Positions 46,040-58,060 of a stretch of DNA of 64,000 bases are shown piece after piece. The DNA is taken from the NCBI GenBank assembly GCA_026119935.1, contig JALRMH010000052.1, positions 124,001-188,000 on the forward strand, written 5' to 3'. The notes under the pieces are model-generated. The model was not told where the DNA came from, made no database searches, and was given only the letters and a program-made list of their open reading frames with translations. The stretch is from Endothia cerciana (Eukaryota; Ascomycota; Sordariomycetes; Diaporthales; Cryphonectriaceae). Numbering within the stretch: the first letter of the stretch is position 1; each line of letters starts with the position of its first letter. The translations under genes and the position numbers were made by a program.

Positions 46040-47685
46040 ATGGCGACCGTGGTCCCCCCCCCCTCCAAACGGCAGCGCCGCGAGGACCTCGCCCGCACCA
46101 CCACCCAGGCCGACATCAGCGCCATCCTGCCGCCCGACAATGGCTCCTTCAAGGCGCGCTTCGTCGACGGCGCCGGCGCGCAGATGACCGACGCCATCGA
46201 GATCCCCCTCGCCGACGCCTCCGAGAAGAACGTCTCGCTGCTCCTCAACACCCTGCTCGGCCGCGACAGGGACGACTTCCTGCCGTACCGGTTCAGGATA
46301 CACATCCCGGGCACGAACATCGTGGTGGACCAGTACCCCGCCGACCTCCTGGGCCTGCTGAGGAGCCACGGCGTCACGAACCCCTTCGAGACGACGGTCA
46401 CGCTGGCCGCGGAGCCCCAGGCCGTCTTCAAGGTCCAGAGCGTCACGCGCCTCGCGGCCAAGATCCCCGGCCACGGCGAGGCCATCCTCTGCGCGCAGTT
46501 CTCGCCCGCCCCCTCGTCCCTCCTCGCCACCGGCTCCGGCGACAGGACGGCGCGGATATGGGACACCAACACCGGGACGCCCAAGCACACCCTTAAGGGC
46601 CACACCGGCTGGGTCCTCGGCGTCTCCTGGGCGCCGGACGGGTCGAGGCTCGCGACGTGCAGCATGGACGGGACGGTGCGGGTGTGGGACCCGAGCTCCG
46701 GAAAGCAGGTCGGGGAGGGCTTCAAGGGGCACAGCAAGCCGACGCTGCAGCTCGCGTGGGAGCCGTTCCACCTGTGGAGGGATGGGACCGCGAGGCTGGC
46801 GAGCGCTAGTAAGGACAGCACGGTGCGGGTGTGGGTCGTCAATACGGGCCGGACGGAGCACGTGTTGAGCGGTCACAAGGGGAGTGTCACCTGCGTGAGA
46901 TGGGGTGTTGGTGGTGACGGGACGGGGGCGATATATACGGGCTCACATGACAAGAGCGTGCGGGTCTGGGATGCCGTCAAGGGAACGCTGGTCCATGAGC
47001 TGAAGGCCCATGCGCACTGGGTGAACCACCTTGCACTCTCGACGGACTTCGTCCTGAGGACGGGATACTTCGACCATACGAAGGATGTTCCAGACAGCGA
47101 GGAGGGCAAGAGGGAGAAGGCCAAGGAGAGGTTCGAGAAGGCGGCGCGCCAGGGCGGCAAGATCGTCGAGAGGGCAGTCAGCGCCAGTGATGATTTCACG
47201 ATGTTCCTGTGGGACCCGGCCCATGCGGGCAAGAAGCCCCTCGCGAGGATGTTGGGCCACCAGAAGCAGGTGAACCACGTCTGTTTCTCGCCGGATGGTA
47301 GCGCAATTGCCAGCTGTGGGTTCGACAACCATACGAAGCTGTGGTCGGGACGGTACGTCTATCCCTATCCCCCATCGTCCTTTTCGAGCATCTCTTCTTC
47401 CTCGGCCCAGACTAACTGTGCATCGGCAACAGTGATGGCAAATTCGTCAATACCCTCCGCGGCCACGTCGCCCACGTCTACCAGTGTGCCTTCTCCGCCG
47501 ACAATAGACTACTCGTCACCTGCTCCAAAGACAACACCCTCAAGGTCTGGAACGTGCGCACGTGCAAGCTCGCGGAGGACCTACCGGGTCACGACGACGA
47601 GGTATATGCCGTGGACTGGAGTCCGGATGGACAGAAAGTCGGCAGTGGTGGCAGGGACAAGGCAGTGAGGTTATGGAGGAACTGA
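46040..47685 (+). CDS. RSA4: Ribosome assembly factor RSA4 (Notchless homologue)
   Basis: Exons 46040-47352 and 47433-47685 join in phase 2 to give LWSGRDGKF; 521 aa, close to yeast Rsa4 (about 515). The NLE ubiquitin-like domain lies at about 37-105 (PFDVxx-like region with LLLNTLLGRD and DQYPADLLGLL). Eight WD40 blades follow, with typical ends such as TARIWDTNT, TVRVWDPSS, SVRVWDAVK, LKVWNVRTC and AVRLWRN. In known homologues Rsa4 binds pre-60S particles and is pulled off by the AAA-ATPase Rea1/Mdn1 through the NLE domain. The intron carries an actaact branch site. The frame is open upstream to 45683, but ATG 46040 matches the family N-terminus (basic KRQRRED). Confidence 0.95.
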
Positions 47686-47873
47686 TTCCGAGCAGTGCGG
47701 ACCAGAAGAAGAAAAAATGATACCCCCATTTCAGTCACCCGATCTGGCGCTCATGAACGGTCTATATATCGAGCGGCACTAACGCGGCAGAAGTGTGTTA
47801 TCCCCCCCCTCCCTATGAACTCAGACAGGCACAATTGTACAGCACCCCGAGCGAGGGCGCCTCCGAGGAGTGG
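47686..47873. other. Short convergent spacer
   Basis: 188 bases between the RSA4 stop and the LysM gene stop; presumed 3' UTRs. Confidence 0.5.
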
Positions 47874-48644
47874 TTATGGCCTATGTTCAGGCTCATGATC
47901 TGCCCCACCGTGGTGCCGTACAAGGTCCGCGAAGTCCTGCAGCGTGCCGTACGAGAGGGTGAAGGACGTCAGCAGGCACGCCGTATTCTCGCAGATGGGG
48001 ATCTTGACCGTCTCGCCCTCCTGCAGGACGTCGCAGATGCCCGGATTCAGCGCGGCGATGTAGCCCGTCTGGGGGGCTCGAGTTGAGGACGGCCTCGGCG
48101 GTGGTGTTGTAGCGGACGTTGGCGATCTTCTGGATCGTGTCGCCGGGCAGGATGGTGTACACGTGGGGCCCGCCCATGATGCACGTGCCGGTGGCCGCCG
48201 TGTTGTTGGGGCTCACGCACGAGGTGTCGTCCGGGAGGGTGGCCGCCGCGGGGATCTTGAGCACCTCGCCCGCGTGGACGAAGCCCGTGTCGGAGAGGAT
48301 GTTGAGGCGCGCGAGGTCGCACACGCCGACCGAGTACGTGGCCGCGATGTCGGCGAGGGTCTCGTTCCCCACGACGGTGTACGTCTCGTTGGAGGCGGCC
48401 ACGGGCAGGTTGAGGACATCCGCGGCGCTCAGGGGGGCTAGGAGGGGGTTATCAGGATGGGCGGCTCGAACGCAGACCATATATACATTGTGAGAGGGGG
48501 GCGGGGGGTTGTTAAGAGGATAGGTGGGCACGGAGGCAAACCGGTGTAATGGGCCGTGGACCTTTCGGACACGGCGGGCAGGGCGGTGATGACTTCGGCT
48601 AGGACTGCCACGCCCAGCACATATCTCTTCAGGCTAGGCATCAT
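47874..48644 (-). CDS. Secreted LysM-domain protein with a one-base frame disruption
   Basis: Exons 48644-48542 and 48437-47874, phase 1, about 221 aa when the frame is corrected. A signal peptide (YVLGVAVLAEVITALPAVS) is present. The first LysM motif is ETYTVVGNETLADIAATYSV with VHAGEVLKIP. The second is HVYTILPGDTIQKIANVRY, followed after the break by GYIAALNPGICDVLQ and GETVKIPIC. The frame slips at a run of six C on the coding strand (about 48071-48076). Five C would give NSSPQTGYIAALNPG, as expected for LysM proteins. The intron donor GTTTGC is weak. LysM proteins bind chitin or peptidoglycan; secreted fungal ones can mask hyphal chitin. That role is inferred from the family only. Confidence 0.8.
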
Positions 48645-50668
48645 TCCTTATGGTAAAGGGAGAATAGCAGTTTCAGCGATTACTACCAGGCGATGGACGA
48701 CCCGGGTAGGTTTAGTACGGCACCAAGTTCTCCCGGTAGCGTCTTGATAAATAATACGAGGGAGGAGGAAAGCGATGGGCTTGGGTCACTCCCCACACGG
48801 GAGCCAGTCCAGCTGGCGACCCTCGATCTTTTTATAGCCATGGTCTCACACGGCATCAAGGTCATGTGGGCAACCGTCAAGACATGGTTCGCTCTATCAG
48901 TCCTCGCATAGCACGCCGGCGCGGCGGCATTCGATGATCACGTCTCTTTGGAAGGACCGCCTCCGGAGAAGAGCCGGGAGCTCCACACGCTGGCGACATG
49001 GCAGCGCGGCGGCACCCCGCCAGTACTGTGGTATGCATACCCAGTCGGGCGGCCTACCCGGGTTAGGCTTAAGCCTGTGTGTTCTTCTCGTGGAACGCCG
49101 TTGGGAAGCAGTAGTCGGATGCCATCAAATGGGGCCGAACCGTGACCATCGCGAGATCCGTGAGAGGGCCCGAGGCAGTGGTTCGGCATCGTAGCCGGGT
49201 GGGCGGGGACATATATGTACGTCTGAAAAATCATTTGGGCACGCGATCAGGATGGGACGCCGAGTGATCGAGCAAGTAAGTGGACCACATCTACCCAGGT
49301 TTCCGTTTTCAGGTGAAGCTGTTTACTTGGTACGCGCAGCGGTCTGGTGGTGCGATGCCTATTTCAAGCCCGAGAGAGCGAAGGAGGTCGACGTTGAGCT
49401 CCACTCTTGGGATCGATGTGATGTACAGTAGGTTAGGATGAGCAAGATGGCTAGAGCTCGGAAGAACCACCGATCCCCCGGAGCCACACACAACCCCAGG
49501 TTCGTGGGGGAACCATGTTATTACAGTGATTCCTTGAGCTCGCCGTCTCGCCACCGGCTCGTATCTCCGGCGCAGGTCTGCGATGTCCTCGGCGCCGGGC
49601 TCCAAATCTCACGTCAACTGCGCTCACCTATGATCCTTCAACAGACGGGGACTTTCAGTCTCATAGGCTGACAAGGTCTATTCTCCATCGACCACTTAGA
49701 CTAATCTCATCAGGTAAGTACATAGTAGGCAGCGCGCGAGGGCCACAGTTTCCTCGGTCTAAAAAGCCCCTTTTCTATCTCTGGAATATCTGAGGTTCGG
49801 GACTTCGGATCCTTCAACAGCAATGAGATCAAAAAGCTCGTTTCTCACCCTGCAATCGTATTCCAGTTCGCAAAATCAACAACCTCAATACGAAGCGCCT
49901 GTTTAGCGCTCTCATCACCTATCGAGGCCAGGGCACATGTCCGTCTGGGCCAGAGTCTTCTTGCTGCGCCGGGAGCGTTCTAAACCTCGTACCAATCGTC
50001 AGCGGGAACATCATCGGGTATACCGTGCTATTGGCGGCTAGTTCTGAGTGACATGATCCTTCTGTCCTTTGCCCAGGTAGCGTCCGAGGTGAGGGAAAAG
50101 AGCCAGCGGAACGCGTCCTGCAACATTCTTTGAGGGGGGGGCCGGTCCCGCTCAGGGGTTCTAGACCAGACTCGAGATGCTCAGCCTGGGACAGATAGAG
50201 GCCAAACAGTCAGCCCGTGGTGCATGAGCAGTGCCGGACGACATATTATAAGGCAAGGCTTTGCTGGACCGTGCGGGCTCGTCCAGCAGCTCGCATGTCC
50301 CAATGCCGAGCCACGAATGGTCAGGTATAATCCAGCATGTGGACAAACCCTGGGTTTACCAGAGCCTCATCAAGGACAAATTTCTTTTTTGTCAGGTGGG
50401 AGGTAGTCCCGAGGCCGCAAAGATGATGAAACATCAGTCTGCCTCATTTTCCCCGGGAACGGGAAGCGATGGGTCTCAGGACTCAGTCACATTATGCAGA
50501 CCAGGTCAAGGAGGAAAGTGTTCTTGATCGTTGTCATTAGATCGTAAGCTTATATTTATATCAGAATATATGCATCTTGGAAGTCATAACAATCCAGACC
50601 CATTGTATTGCTTTTTGGTTTCTTTTAAACCCGCAACGCCACGCCAAACAAGCATGTGAACGCCGGTG
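48645..50668. other. Gene-free region
   Basis: 2.0 kb between the LysM gene start and the HAK transporter stop. A minus-strand frame at 49605-49309 has protein-like wording in parts but no ATG, no recognisable domain and no convincing flanking exon. No RNA gene was recognised. Confidence 0.5.
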
Positions 50669-53591
50669 TCATATCTCCTTGACAAAGCCCACCTCCATAA
50701 CACGCTCGTGCGCAAGCCTCAGGTTCGCGATCTTGCCCCGCGTGTTCTCCCGGATCCACAGGAACAGCGACAGCACTGCCCTCCGGAAGATCCTGCTCTC
50801 GTTCCGGATCTTCATCTGGCCCTTGCCCACGACGTACATGATCTTGGCCGCATACGCCCGGTCCAGCCTCGCCAGCTCGGCCGCGACGGCCTCGTCGCGC
50901 AGCTCGACGGGCTGCTTCTCGGAGGAGGTGGTGGTGGTGGTGGCGGCGGCGGCGGCGTGCCTCTCCCGCGGCGAGGAGGGGTCGAGCGTGAAGGAGATGG
51001 CCGGCGTGTGGGGTGCCGCGGGGGTGATGGGGGTCTGGGGGAGGGGCACGTGCGTGGGCGAGAGCAGGCCGCCCTTGATGACGTCGGCGCTCGTGGTGAT
51101 GGCGGTGGACGGGCTGTCGTTGCTGGGCCCCTCGATGTTCTCGATCGCGCTGGACGCCGAGTCCGCCTCGCTCTCGTCGGGGAGGGCCTCGCCGAGCGCG
51201 GCCTGGCGGATGATGAAGGCGCGGACCTTCTCGTAGATGAGCGCCGCGAGGTCGGGAGATATGACCTCGTCCATGAAGCCATGCTTGACGACCAGGCGGT
51301 AGCAGCCCGGGATGGTGGTGAACTTGGACACGGAATAGCGCTCGTCGTCGGGGACGGTCGGGGTCTCGACGGGGTGGAGGTGGAAGAAGACGGTGACGTC
51401 CATGACGCCCACCAGCTTGGAGGCGAACTGGGTAAAGACGGAAGGTGTCATGACGCCTGTCTTATCGAAGAAGATGCCCAGGCCGCGGATCTGGGAGAGC
51501 TGGTCGCCGCCCCATTTCGGCGTGAGACGGAGCTTGCCCTCCGGGTCCTTCATGACGAGGTTGTTCAGCCGGAAGCGGTCCTCCGCCTCCGCCCTCCACT
51601 GGTTCTCCTTACCGAACCGCCAAAGCAGGAAAAGCGAGGCCAGTATAGCGGAAAGCGTGAGCGTGAACCAAGCACCGTCAGGGACCTTGTTAAGCGCCGA
51701 GGACAGGTACAGGCCATCGTGCAGCGCGAAGAAGAGCCAGGGAAGGATGACCATCCAAGGCCGGACGCGCCAGACAATGAGGGCGACGAGGGTGACCATG
51801 CAGGTATCGAAGAAGGTGACGAACATGACGCACACGCCGTAGGCGTTACCCAACCGCGTCGTGTTGGAGTAGATGGCGGTGACGAGAATGGTGCCGATCA
51901 TGAGGAGCCAGTTCAGGAAGGGCACGTAGAGCTGTCCGTGGAAGGTCTTGGAGGTGTGCACGACCTTGACCTGTGGGCAGTAGGAGAGCTTCATGATCTG
52001 GCTGATGAGCTGTGGACAAGGTCAGCGAGGGTGTCCAGTCGGGGCATTTTTGCTTGAATTATGAATACAACGCACCTGAAACGTGGCTGTGATGATGGCC
52101 TGAGAGGCGACGATCGCAGCCAGCACCGCAACAACCAGGCTCGGGTACAGCATGCCCGGGGGGACAGAGTTGTAGAATGGATTTGTCCACGCCTCCGGAT
52201 GAACGCTGAGGTACGCCGCCTGCCCGGTATACGCAAGCAGCAGGCACGGGTACGTATAGCACATCCAACTCAGCTGGATAGCCCTCATCGAGAAGGCACC
52301 AAGGTCCGCGAACAAGGCCTCGACACCGGTGAAGGCCAGCAGGACACCGCCGAGCATCTTCCAGCCCTCGGTCTTGTTCACGATGAAGAACCGGAAGGCA
52401 TAGTAGGGATTGAACGCCTTGAGGACGCTGTGGTCGTACTTGACGAGGTTGTAGATCCCAAAGCCGCCGTTGAAACCGAGCCAGAGTATGACGATCGGGG
52501 CGAAGACACTGGCGAGGCGCGATAGGCCCAGCGGCTGGATCGCGAAGAGCAAGACGATGATGCCGCACGTGGTACCTACGACCGTAGAGCTGCTGATATC
52601 AGGCTTGACGACGTTGAGACCCTGGACGGCGCCGAGGACCGACTGCGCAGGTGTGAGGACGCCATCGGACAAGACCATGGACACGGCGAGGACGCCAATC
52701 GTCTTGAGGAGGCCCCGGAAGAACTTGCTCTTTTCGATGGCTGAACGAATCTTTCCATTCGCGGGCCTCAGGTTGCCCGTCAGGTGCCGTTCCATATGGA
52801 TGAGCGGCGCCTCGCGGGGGTCACGTTCTGTGAGGTTTGCCTGGAAGCAGTCGTGTTAGCAAGTCTGGTGTTTCGCAGCCCAAGCAGACTGTCCGAATCG
52901 GGAAACTCACGAATCGGGTGAGGAGGGAGTAGCAGCTGAATGTGCCACCCTCACCCTCGTTATCCGCGCGCAGGATGACGAAGACGTATTTAAACGTGAC
53001 CATAATCGACATTGACCACAGGACCAGCGACAGCACCTGGATCACAGAGTCGTAGTCCGGGTCCTTCGTGAAGGTCGACGAGAACACGTAGAGCGGACTC
53101 GTGCCGATATCTCCATAGATCGCGCCGACGGACTGGTACGCCAGCCACAGCAGCGTGGTGCCCTTGTAGATCTGCTTAACCTTGGGCTTCTCGTTCTCCC
53201 GCCAGTTGTCGCCTTCCTCATCGAACCCGTCCGTGCGGTGCCGGTCGAGCGAGATGCTGCGCTGGGTCGTAGCCCGCGAGAGCGCGCGCGTCGAGTAGAT
53301 GCCGCCCGCGAGCGCCGTCGTGTCGGTCCTCGTCAGCGGCCGGAACCGCGACTCGGACTCGGACAGCCGCAGGTCCTTGGGGTGTACGTCTTCTGCGATG
53401 CGGATTGTGGCCGGCTGAGAGAGGGGCGCCATGGAATCGGGCCGGGGCGAAAAGGCGTTTGGGTTAGGCGAGAGCAGGTTGGGGTTCGGCGTAGGCGCAT
53501 TTGGATTTGGTGAGAAGGCACTGGGATTTGGTGACACGGCGCTTGGGTTGGGCGAATGGCCCTCCGGCCGTGGTGATAATGAGTCCGCCAT
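50669..53591 (-). CDS. HAK/KUP-type high-affinity potassium transporter
   Basis: Exons 53591-52911, 52840-52076 and 52009-50669, all phase 0, 928 aa. The N-terminus has an SPNP-based repeat (about residues 12-50). Family motifs follow: first membrane segment LLWLAYQSVGAIYGDIGTSP, then VLAVSMVLSDGVLTPAQSV, ILWLGFNGGFGIYNL, LLAFTGVEALFADLGAFS, the segment SQAIITATFQ-LISQIMKLSY, and ALHDGLYLSSALNKVPDGAW. These are diagnostic of HAK/KUP/KT carriers with about 12 membrane segments. A C-terminal cytosolic region includes FFDKTG and a Ser/Thr/Ala/Pro-rich insert, then a conserved end (YVVGKGQMKIR). Expected role: plasma-membrane K+ uptake, usually proton-coupled in fungi. Confidence 0.95.
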
Positions 53592-56019
53592 GGTGGGTTG
53601 TGATGTGAATATCCTCAGCAGGCCGCAACTAGCAGCAGTTGAGGGCTTGCAAACTCGCTCGGCACGTATGCGCCGGTTGGGCGAGCGTGACAGAGCAAGG
53701 TTTATTTGTCCGCAATAAGAAGAGCTCCTAGAACGACAAATCGCTCGCACAAGCAATTTGCGGTAGAGACTATTGGTTCTGGCTTTATACAGAATGGTAG
53801 TGATAGGGGCTCAGGATAAGCTGTGGATACCTGAGGGATATTTGGACATCACGACCATGATAGAGCAACGCGGCACGACTCGTCGAACCGGTGGCGTCCT
53901 TCGTCGATCTTATGAGAAATCCGGCGGGGCTGAGTATAGCATCAAGCACTAGGTGGGAAAGACTAATACCACCGTACCCTGGACGAAAGGATGAGGGGCT
54001 CTTCCGACAAGGGGGATCTCTGATAGAGGGCAATGGCACCACAATCGCCGGGCGCATTGGGAAGAGGATTTGGTTCCGGCGTTGGTGGTGAAGAATGTAG
54101 CCCGATATCCTGGCCCACGAGAAAAGCAATGCCATGTTTGCTAACGGCGACATTGGACCACGGCAAGGTCTTGCCATCACTCGGGGCCCTGCTGGACCTA
54201 ACCACAACCACCTCCCCCCCCCCCCCGGGGGGAGGAAATCCATGGGTGCCTGTCTCTCACCTCGCATGCGGGTGGCGGCACGACATGTGAACCTGCAGCT
54301 AGGTAGGCCAGATTTAGCAGATTTAGATGACCCGCGTAGCCGGATCTGTTTGAGGAACCGCAGCCGGGCGGTGCAATCACCGCACTAAGGCGGCGACGCG
54401 CAGGATAGATGGAAACCCTCAACTCTCTTGATCCTGCCGCTGCTATTTTTTCGCCCTACCAGCTTACTATGCAGAATCTCTCCCTGACCAAATCCTGCCA
54501 GGAGATCATGCAAAGATGGACTTGCTAAGCCGGTCCCGACCTCCTGGTCCAATGGTATGCTCCTTGATCCTGTTCGGTTCCTCAGGCTATCCCGAAACCC
54601 AGGCAGGCTGGAAACGAGGTGCAGAACCGTGGGAGCCTGCATGATGAGGCTGCCGGAAGGAATACCCTGACTCCAAGAATAAAATGATCCGACTGCCAAT
54701 CAGGAACCTTGGTCCAATAGCCGCGACCGACGGTCAGCAAACGAGATGAGCAGCGCAGAGTTGCACCATAGGAATGACTTCGTGGCGGAACAGGCTAGAT
54801 ATTCCGCCTTGCTGTTGGGTTAGGCACCGCCGGACCCTGTTGTGAGCACCAAGAAAAGATCTTGGGGAGATCTGATTTCTTTGTCCAGGGCCGTCAGCTC
54901 GAGCAGCATACCTCACCGTTACCTTCGAGGCCGCGCAACAGTCGGTCTGGCGCCGAAAGGATCCCCGCGTCCTGAAGCCAAGACGAAACTCTAAAATATG
55001 GGGTATGGGGCCAACCCATACTCGAGAGCCTCACTGCTTGGCTCCTCGCGTTGACTGCGGATAACGCGTCTACCGCACACCGTACAGACCGCAACTTTCT
55101 GCGATGCAGATGCGATGCAATGCCATTACATATTCCCTGCATGAGGCGAGATAGGAGAACGGGCGGGTCTCTGGATCCCAGCCAACAGTCCGATGGGCAA
55201 GCACACCAATCTGGGGTCGGACAGGGTGGAACGTGGGAGCATAAATTGTCCAGATCTTTGGACTGCAACGAGATGCCGTCAGATCTGCCTTCATGCAGTC
55301 AGACGGCAGCCGTGGACAGAAAAAGATCCAGCCCCCGGTCTCTGAAACGGTCAGCTCGGATTTCTTTCCTCTGTCCCTGCCACTAACCAGACGTGTCGTC
55401 GACGCATGATGGGCCGCCGATGGTAGGAGCGCATGGCACGTGGCTGTGTGAGGATGCGCAAGGTTTGTGTTTGTGTTTGTGTTTGTGTTTGTGTTTGCGT
55501 TTTGTGTGTGCCCTGTCGTCTCTCATAGGCCATGCGACCCATCGGATTGCAGAAAAGGGACGAGCCGAGGCGTGGTGGGTCTGCGGGTCCTGATTCTCGG
55601 GACTCCAGTCTGATGGGTCCTCACCGTTGCTTCTAGGCCTCGACTGACTATTACCGAGTCCTGCCATCTCAAGCGTATTTGGACCCTGAACTCGAGGATG
55701 GTGAAGATGCAATACCACGTACGGCGGCATATGCTTGCATCTGGCCTGTCTGGGGGACTTGCCGTGGTCTCGGTGCAGATGCGCAGTGCCGCTACAATCG
55801 GAATCCGCTACCCCTACTTCAACCCTTGGTTGCTGAGACTGGCGCGGAAGCAAGATTGTCCTGTCCTAGCGATGCTTGAAGGAGGTTAGAGCTTGGAACT
55901 TCCCATACCAAACTCCTCGTCTCTTGAGTTCTACACAAACGGCCTCTTCATGCAAGACCCTAGTGGGTTCTGTCTAATATCAGGACGATGACGGCGATGA
56001 TGAGTGGCATGAACCTGCC
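53592..56019. other. Gene-free region upstream of the HAK transporter
   Basis: 2.4 kb holding the HAK promoter and the 3' side of the aminotransferase. It includes a C run at about 54216-54227 and a TTTGTG hexamer tract at 55463-55500. No supported gene. Confidence 0.55.
55463..55500. repeat. (TTTGTG)n hexanucleotide repeat
   Basis: About six near-perfect TTTGTG units in the spacer between the aminotransferase and HAK genes. Confidence 0.85.
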
Positions 56020-57379
56020 CTACTCCATCTGCCCAACACTCACATCGCCGGTGCCGTCCCCGTTGGTCACAACCTCATGTCCGGCAGCCTTTCTGCGGTC
56101 CTCTTCGGAGATCTTGAAGCACCAGCCAAACTTATCCTCGACCTTGCCCATCTGAATTGCCTTAAGCTGAGACAGGAGCCTCAGGCACAGAGCGCCGGCG
56201 TCCTCTTGGATGTCCGCGATGTAGGTGATGGTTTCCTCGCCCTTGGCCGTGTCGACCGACAGGCGAGGGTGCGACTGTAGAGTGGCCGCCAGGGATTTAG
56301 GATCTGACGCGGCCATGCGCCGGGTGATAGACCGGATGGGAACCAGGGACGCGGCCGTCCCCGCCGCCATGACCTCCGAGAAGTCGGCAAGCTCTGCATA
56401 TTTGATCTGATCATCTCGTCAGCGGCCTGCCACACCTCTCACGCGGATTAACGCCAAACACGTACCGAGCGCTTCACAACCTTCCATCCAAAGCTCGCCG
56501 CAATGCCCTGCACGCTCTCGCTCGTGACGCTGTCGATCACGTTCTTCGAATCGGGCACCACGATCGTGACACTGTCGCCCTCGGTCAAGGCGCCGATGAA
56601 CCCGCTCGTGCTGAACTCATCTACCTCGGTGTGCGTCGCGCTGTCCAGGTGCAGGGTAATGTCGTAACCGATCACGCGGGCCCTATCTGTCCACCTCAAC
56701 ACGGGCGCATAGTTCCCGCCAACCTTGGCACTGCCTGTTCCGTTCGGCGCAGCGCGATCGAACTCGTCCAGGATCAAGCACCGCACAGGGTGCACGCCAT
56801 GGTACACGCCCGTGGGGAGCACGTACACGCAGAATGTGTACTCCTCGGGCGGGCTCAGGCCCAGCTGTGCGCTGGAACCGTACATCTGCGGGCGGACGTA
56901 CATGGCGGCGCCAGTCTCATGAGGGGGCACCCATTCGGCATTGAGGGCAACAGCGGCGCGGCATGCCTCGATGAAGGTCTCGACGGGGAGGGGGGGCATG
57001 GAGACAAACTCGGCGCTGTGTTGCATGCGGGCCGCGTTGCGGTCGGGCCGGAAGATCTGTATAGCCTCGTCGCCTGGTGTGCGGAAGGCTTTGAGGCCCT
57101 CGTAGGCCTGTTGGCCGTAGTTGAGGGCGGGAGCCATACCGTGGATGCGGATATAGGGATCGGTCACGAACTGGAGGGGTGTCCATTTCCCCGTCTTGTG
57201 CGAGTAGTGGGACTCGATGTGGCCGTTGACTGTGAGGAAGGGAGTGGATGTCAGCTGGTGAACGATCGGACATATAGACGAGGTCAGCGGTCAGCCGGCC
57301 AGCTTTTACCTTCTCGCATCCGGAAGCCAATGTTGGCCCAGTCGAGGGTGTTGGAGGGGGGAGGAGGAAAGACAGGCAT
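56020..57379 (-). CDS. Branched-chain amino acid aminotransferase (class IV PLP enzyme)
   Basis: Exons 57379-57310, 57229-56466 and 56406-56020; phases agree and the product is 406 aa. Family motifs: DWANIGFRM, ESHYSHKTGKWTPLQF, YGQQAYEGLKAFRT, FRPDRNAARM, YVRPQMYGSSAQLGL, and SAKVGGNYAP, whose Lys (about 192) is the PLP Schiff-base residue. VDEFSTSGFIG corresponds to the cofactor-binding loop. It transfers amino groups between Leu/Ile/Val and 2-oxoglutarate. The short N-terminus lacks an obvious mitochondrial presequence, suggesting a cytosolic or specialised isoform. Class-IV aminotransferases of this kind also occur in secondary-metabolite clusters, but no such cluster is evident next to it. 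Confidence 0.9.
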
Positions 57380-58060
57380 CGTCAAGGTCGTTGCGTCTGA
57401 TCTCGTCTTGTTGCCTCTTTTCTTTCCTTTTTTTTTTTTTTTTTGTCCTTCCTCACAGGGTATGACTGTCTCTTCCGGTCTCGTCACAAACCAGAGAAGC
57501 GAGGCAAGAGGAGTCAATTGGTCTGATGTTGCCCGTCAGAATGAGCAGAAATGATATCTCACGAGCACCGGGGAAACTGGTCCCAGGATCCAAGCTGAGT
57601 GTGGTATGTGTTGAAGGGAAGTAGTAAGTAGTCAGTGCCCAACATTAGCACATCGCAATTGAGCTCTGACTCCATGAATTTGTTCGTCGCTGCTCCGATT
57701 GCGGGGCTTATCAACGAACCTCCTGCAGGTACCAAGTACTAAGGGGGGGACGGGGGCTGAGGGGCCCCCCTGGAACTCAGGGCTCACCCTCATGGCTTAT
57801 CGACGTCATGACTCAGTCTGGCAGCTGTCAAGACAACAACAAATGCAGGATCCCAACTTGGGACGTCGAACTTCACCTGAGAACCCAGACGTTGGCTCAA
57901 GGTTAGATTCTTGCCAGTGTTGGCTTGATTCTTCGATATACGTGAAGAGTGACCTGCTCCTAACCTCACTATCGCACATACCACTCGATCGATGCCAACC
58001 TTCACAATATCGTTCAACTGTACAGTTACCCTCGCAATGGCCTCCCACACAACGCAAGAC
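57380..58060. other. Spacer between aminotransferase start and Clr5-domain gene stop
   Basis: 680 bases containing the aminotransferase promoter, with a poly-T run at about 57428-57444. No gene was recognised. Confidence 0.55.

Noticed and set aside
49309..49605. Minus-strand ORF with protein-like composition
   Set aside because: No ATG start, no flanking exon and no domain; cannot be told apart from chance.
50666..52057. 463-codon plus-strand ORF opposite the HAK transporter
   Set aside because: Arg/Gly/Glu-rich shadow frame; the minus strand encodes diagnostic HAK/KUP motifs.
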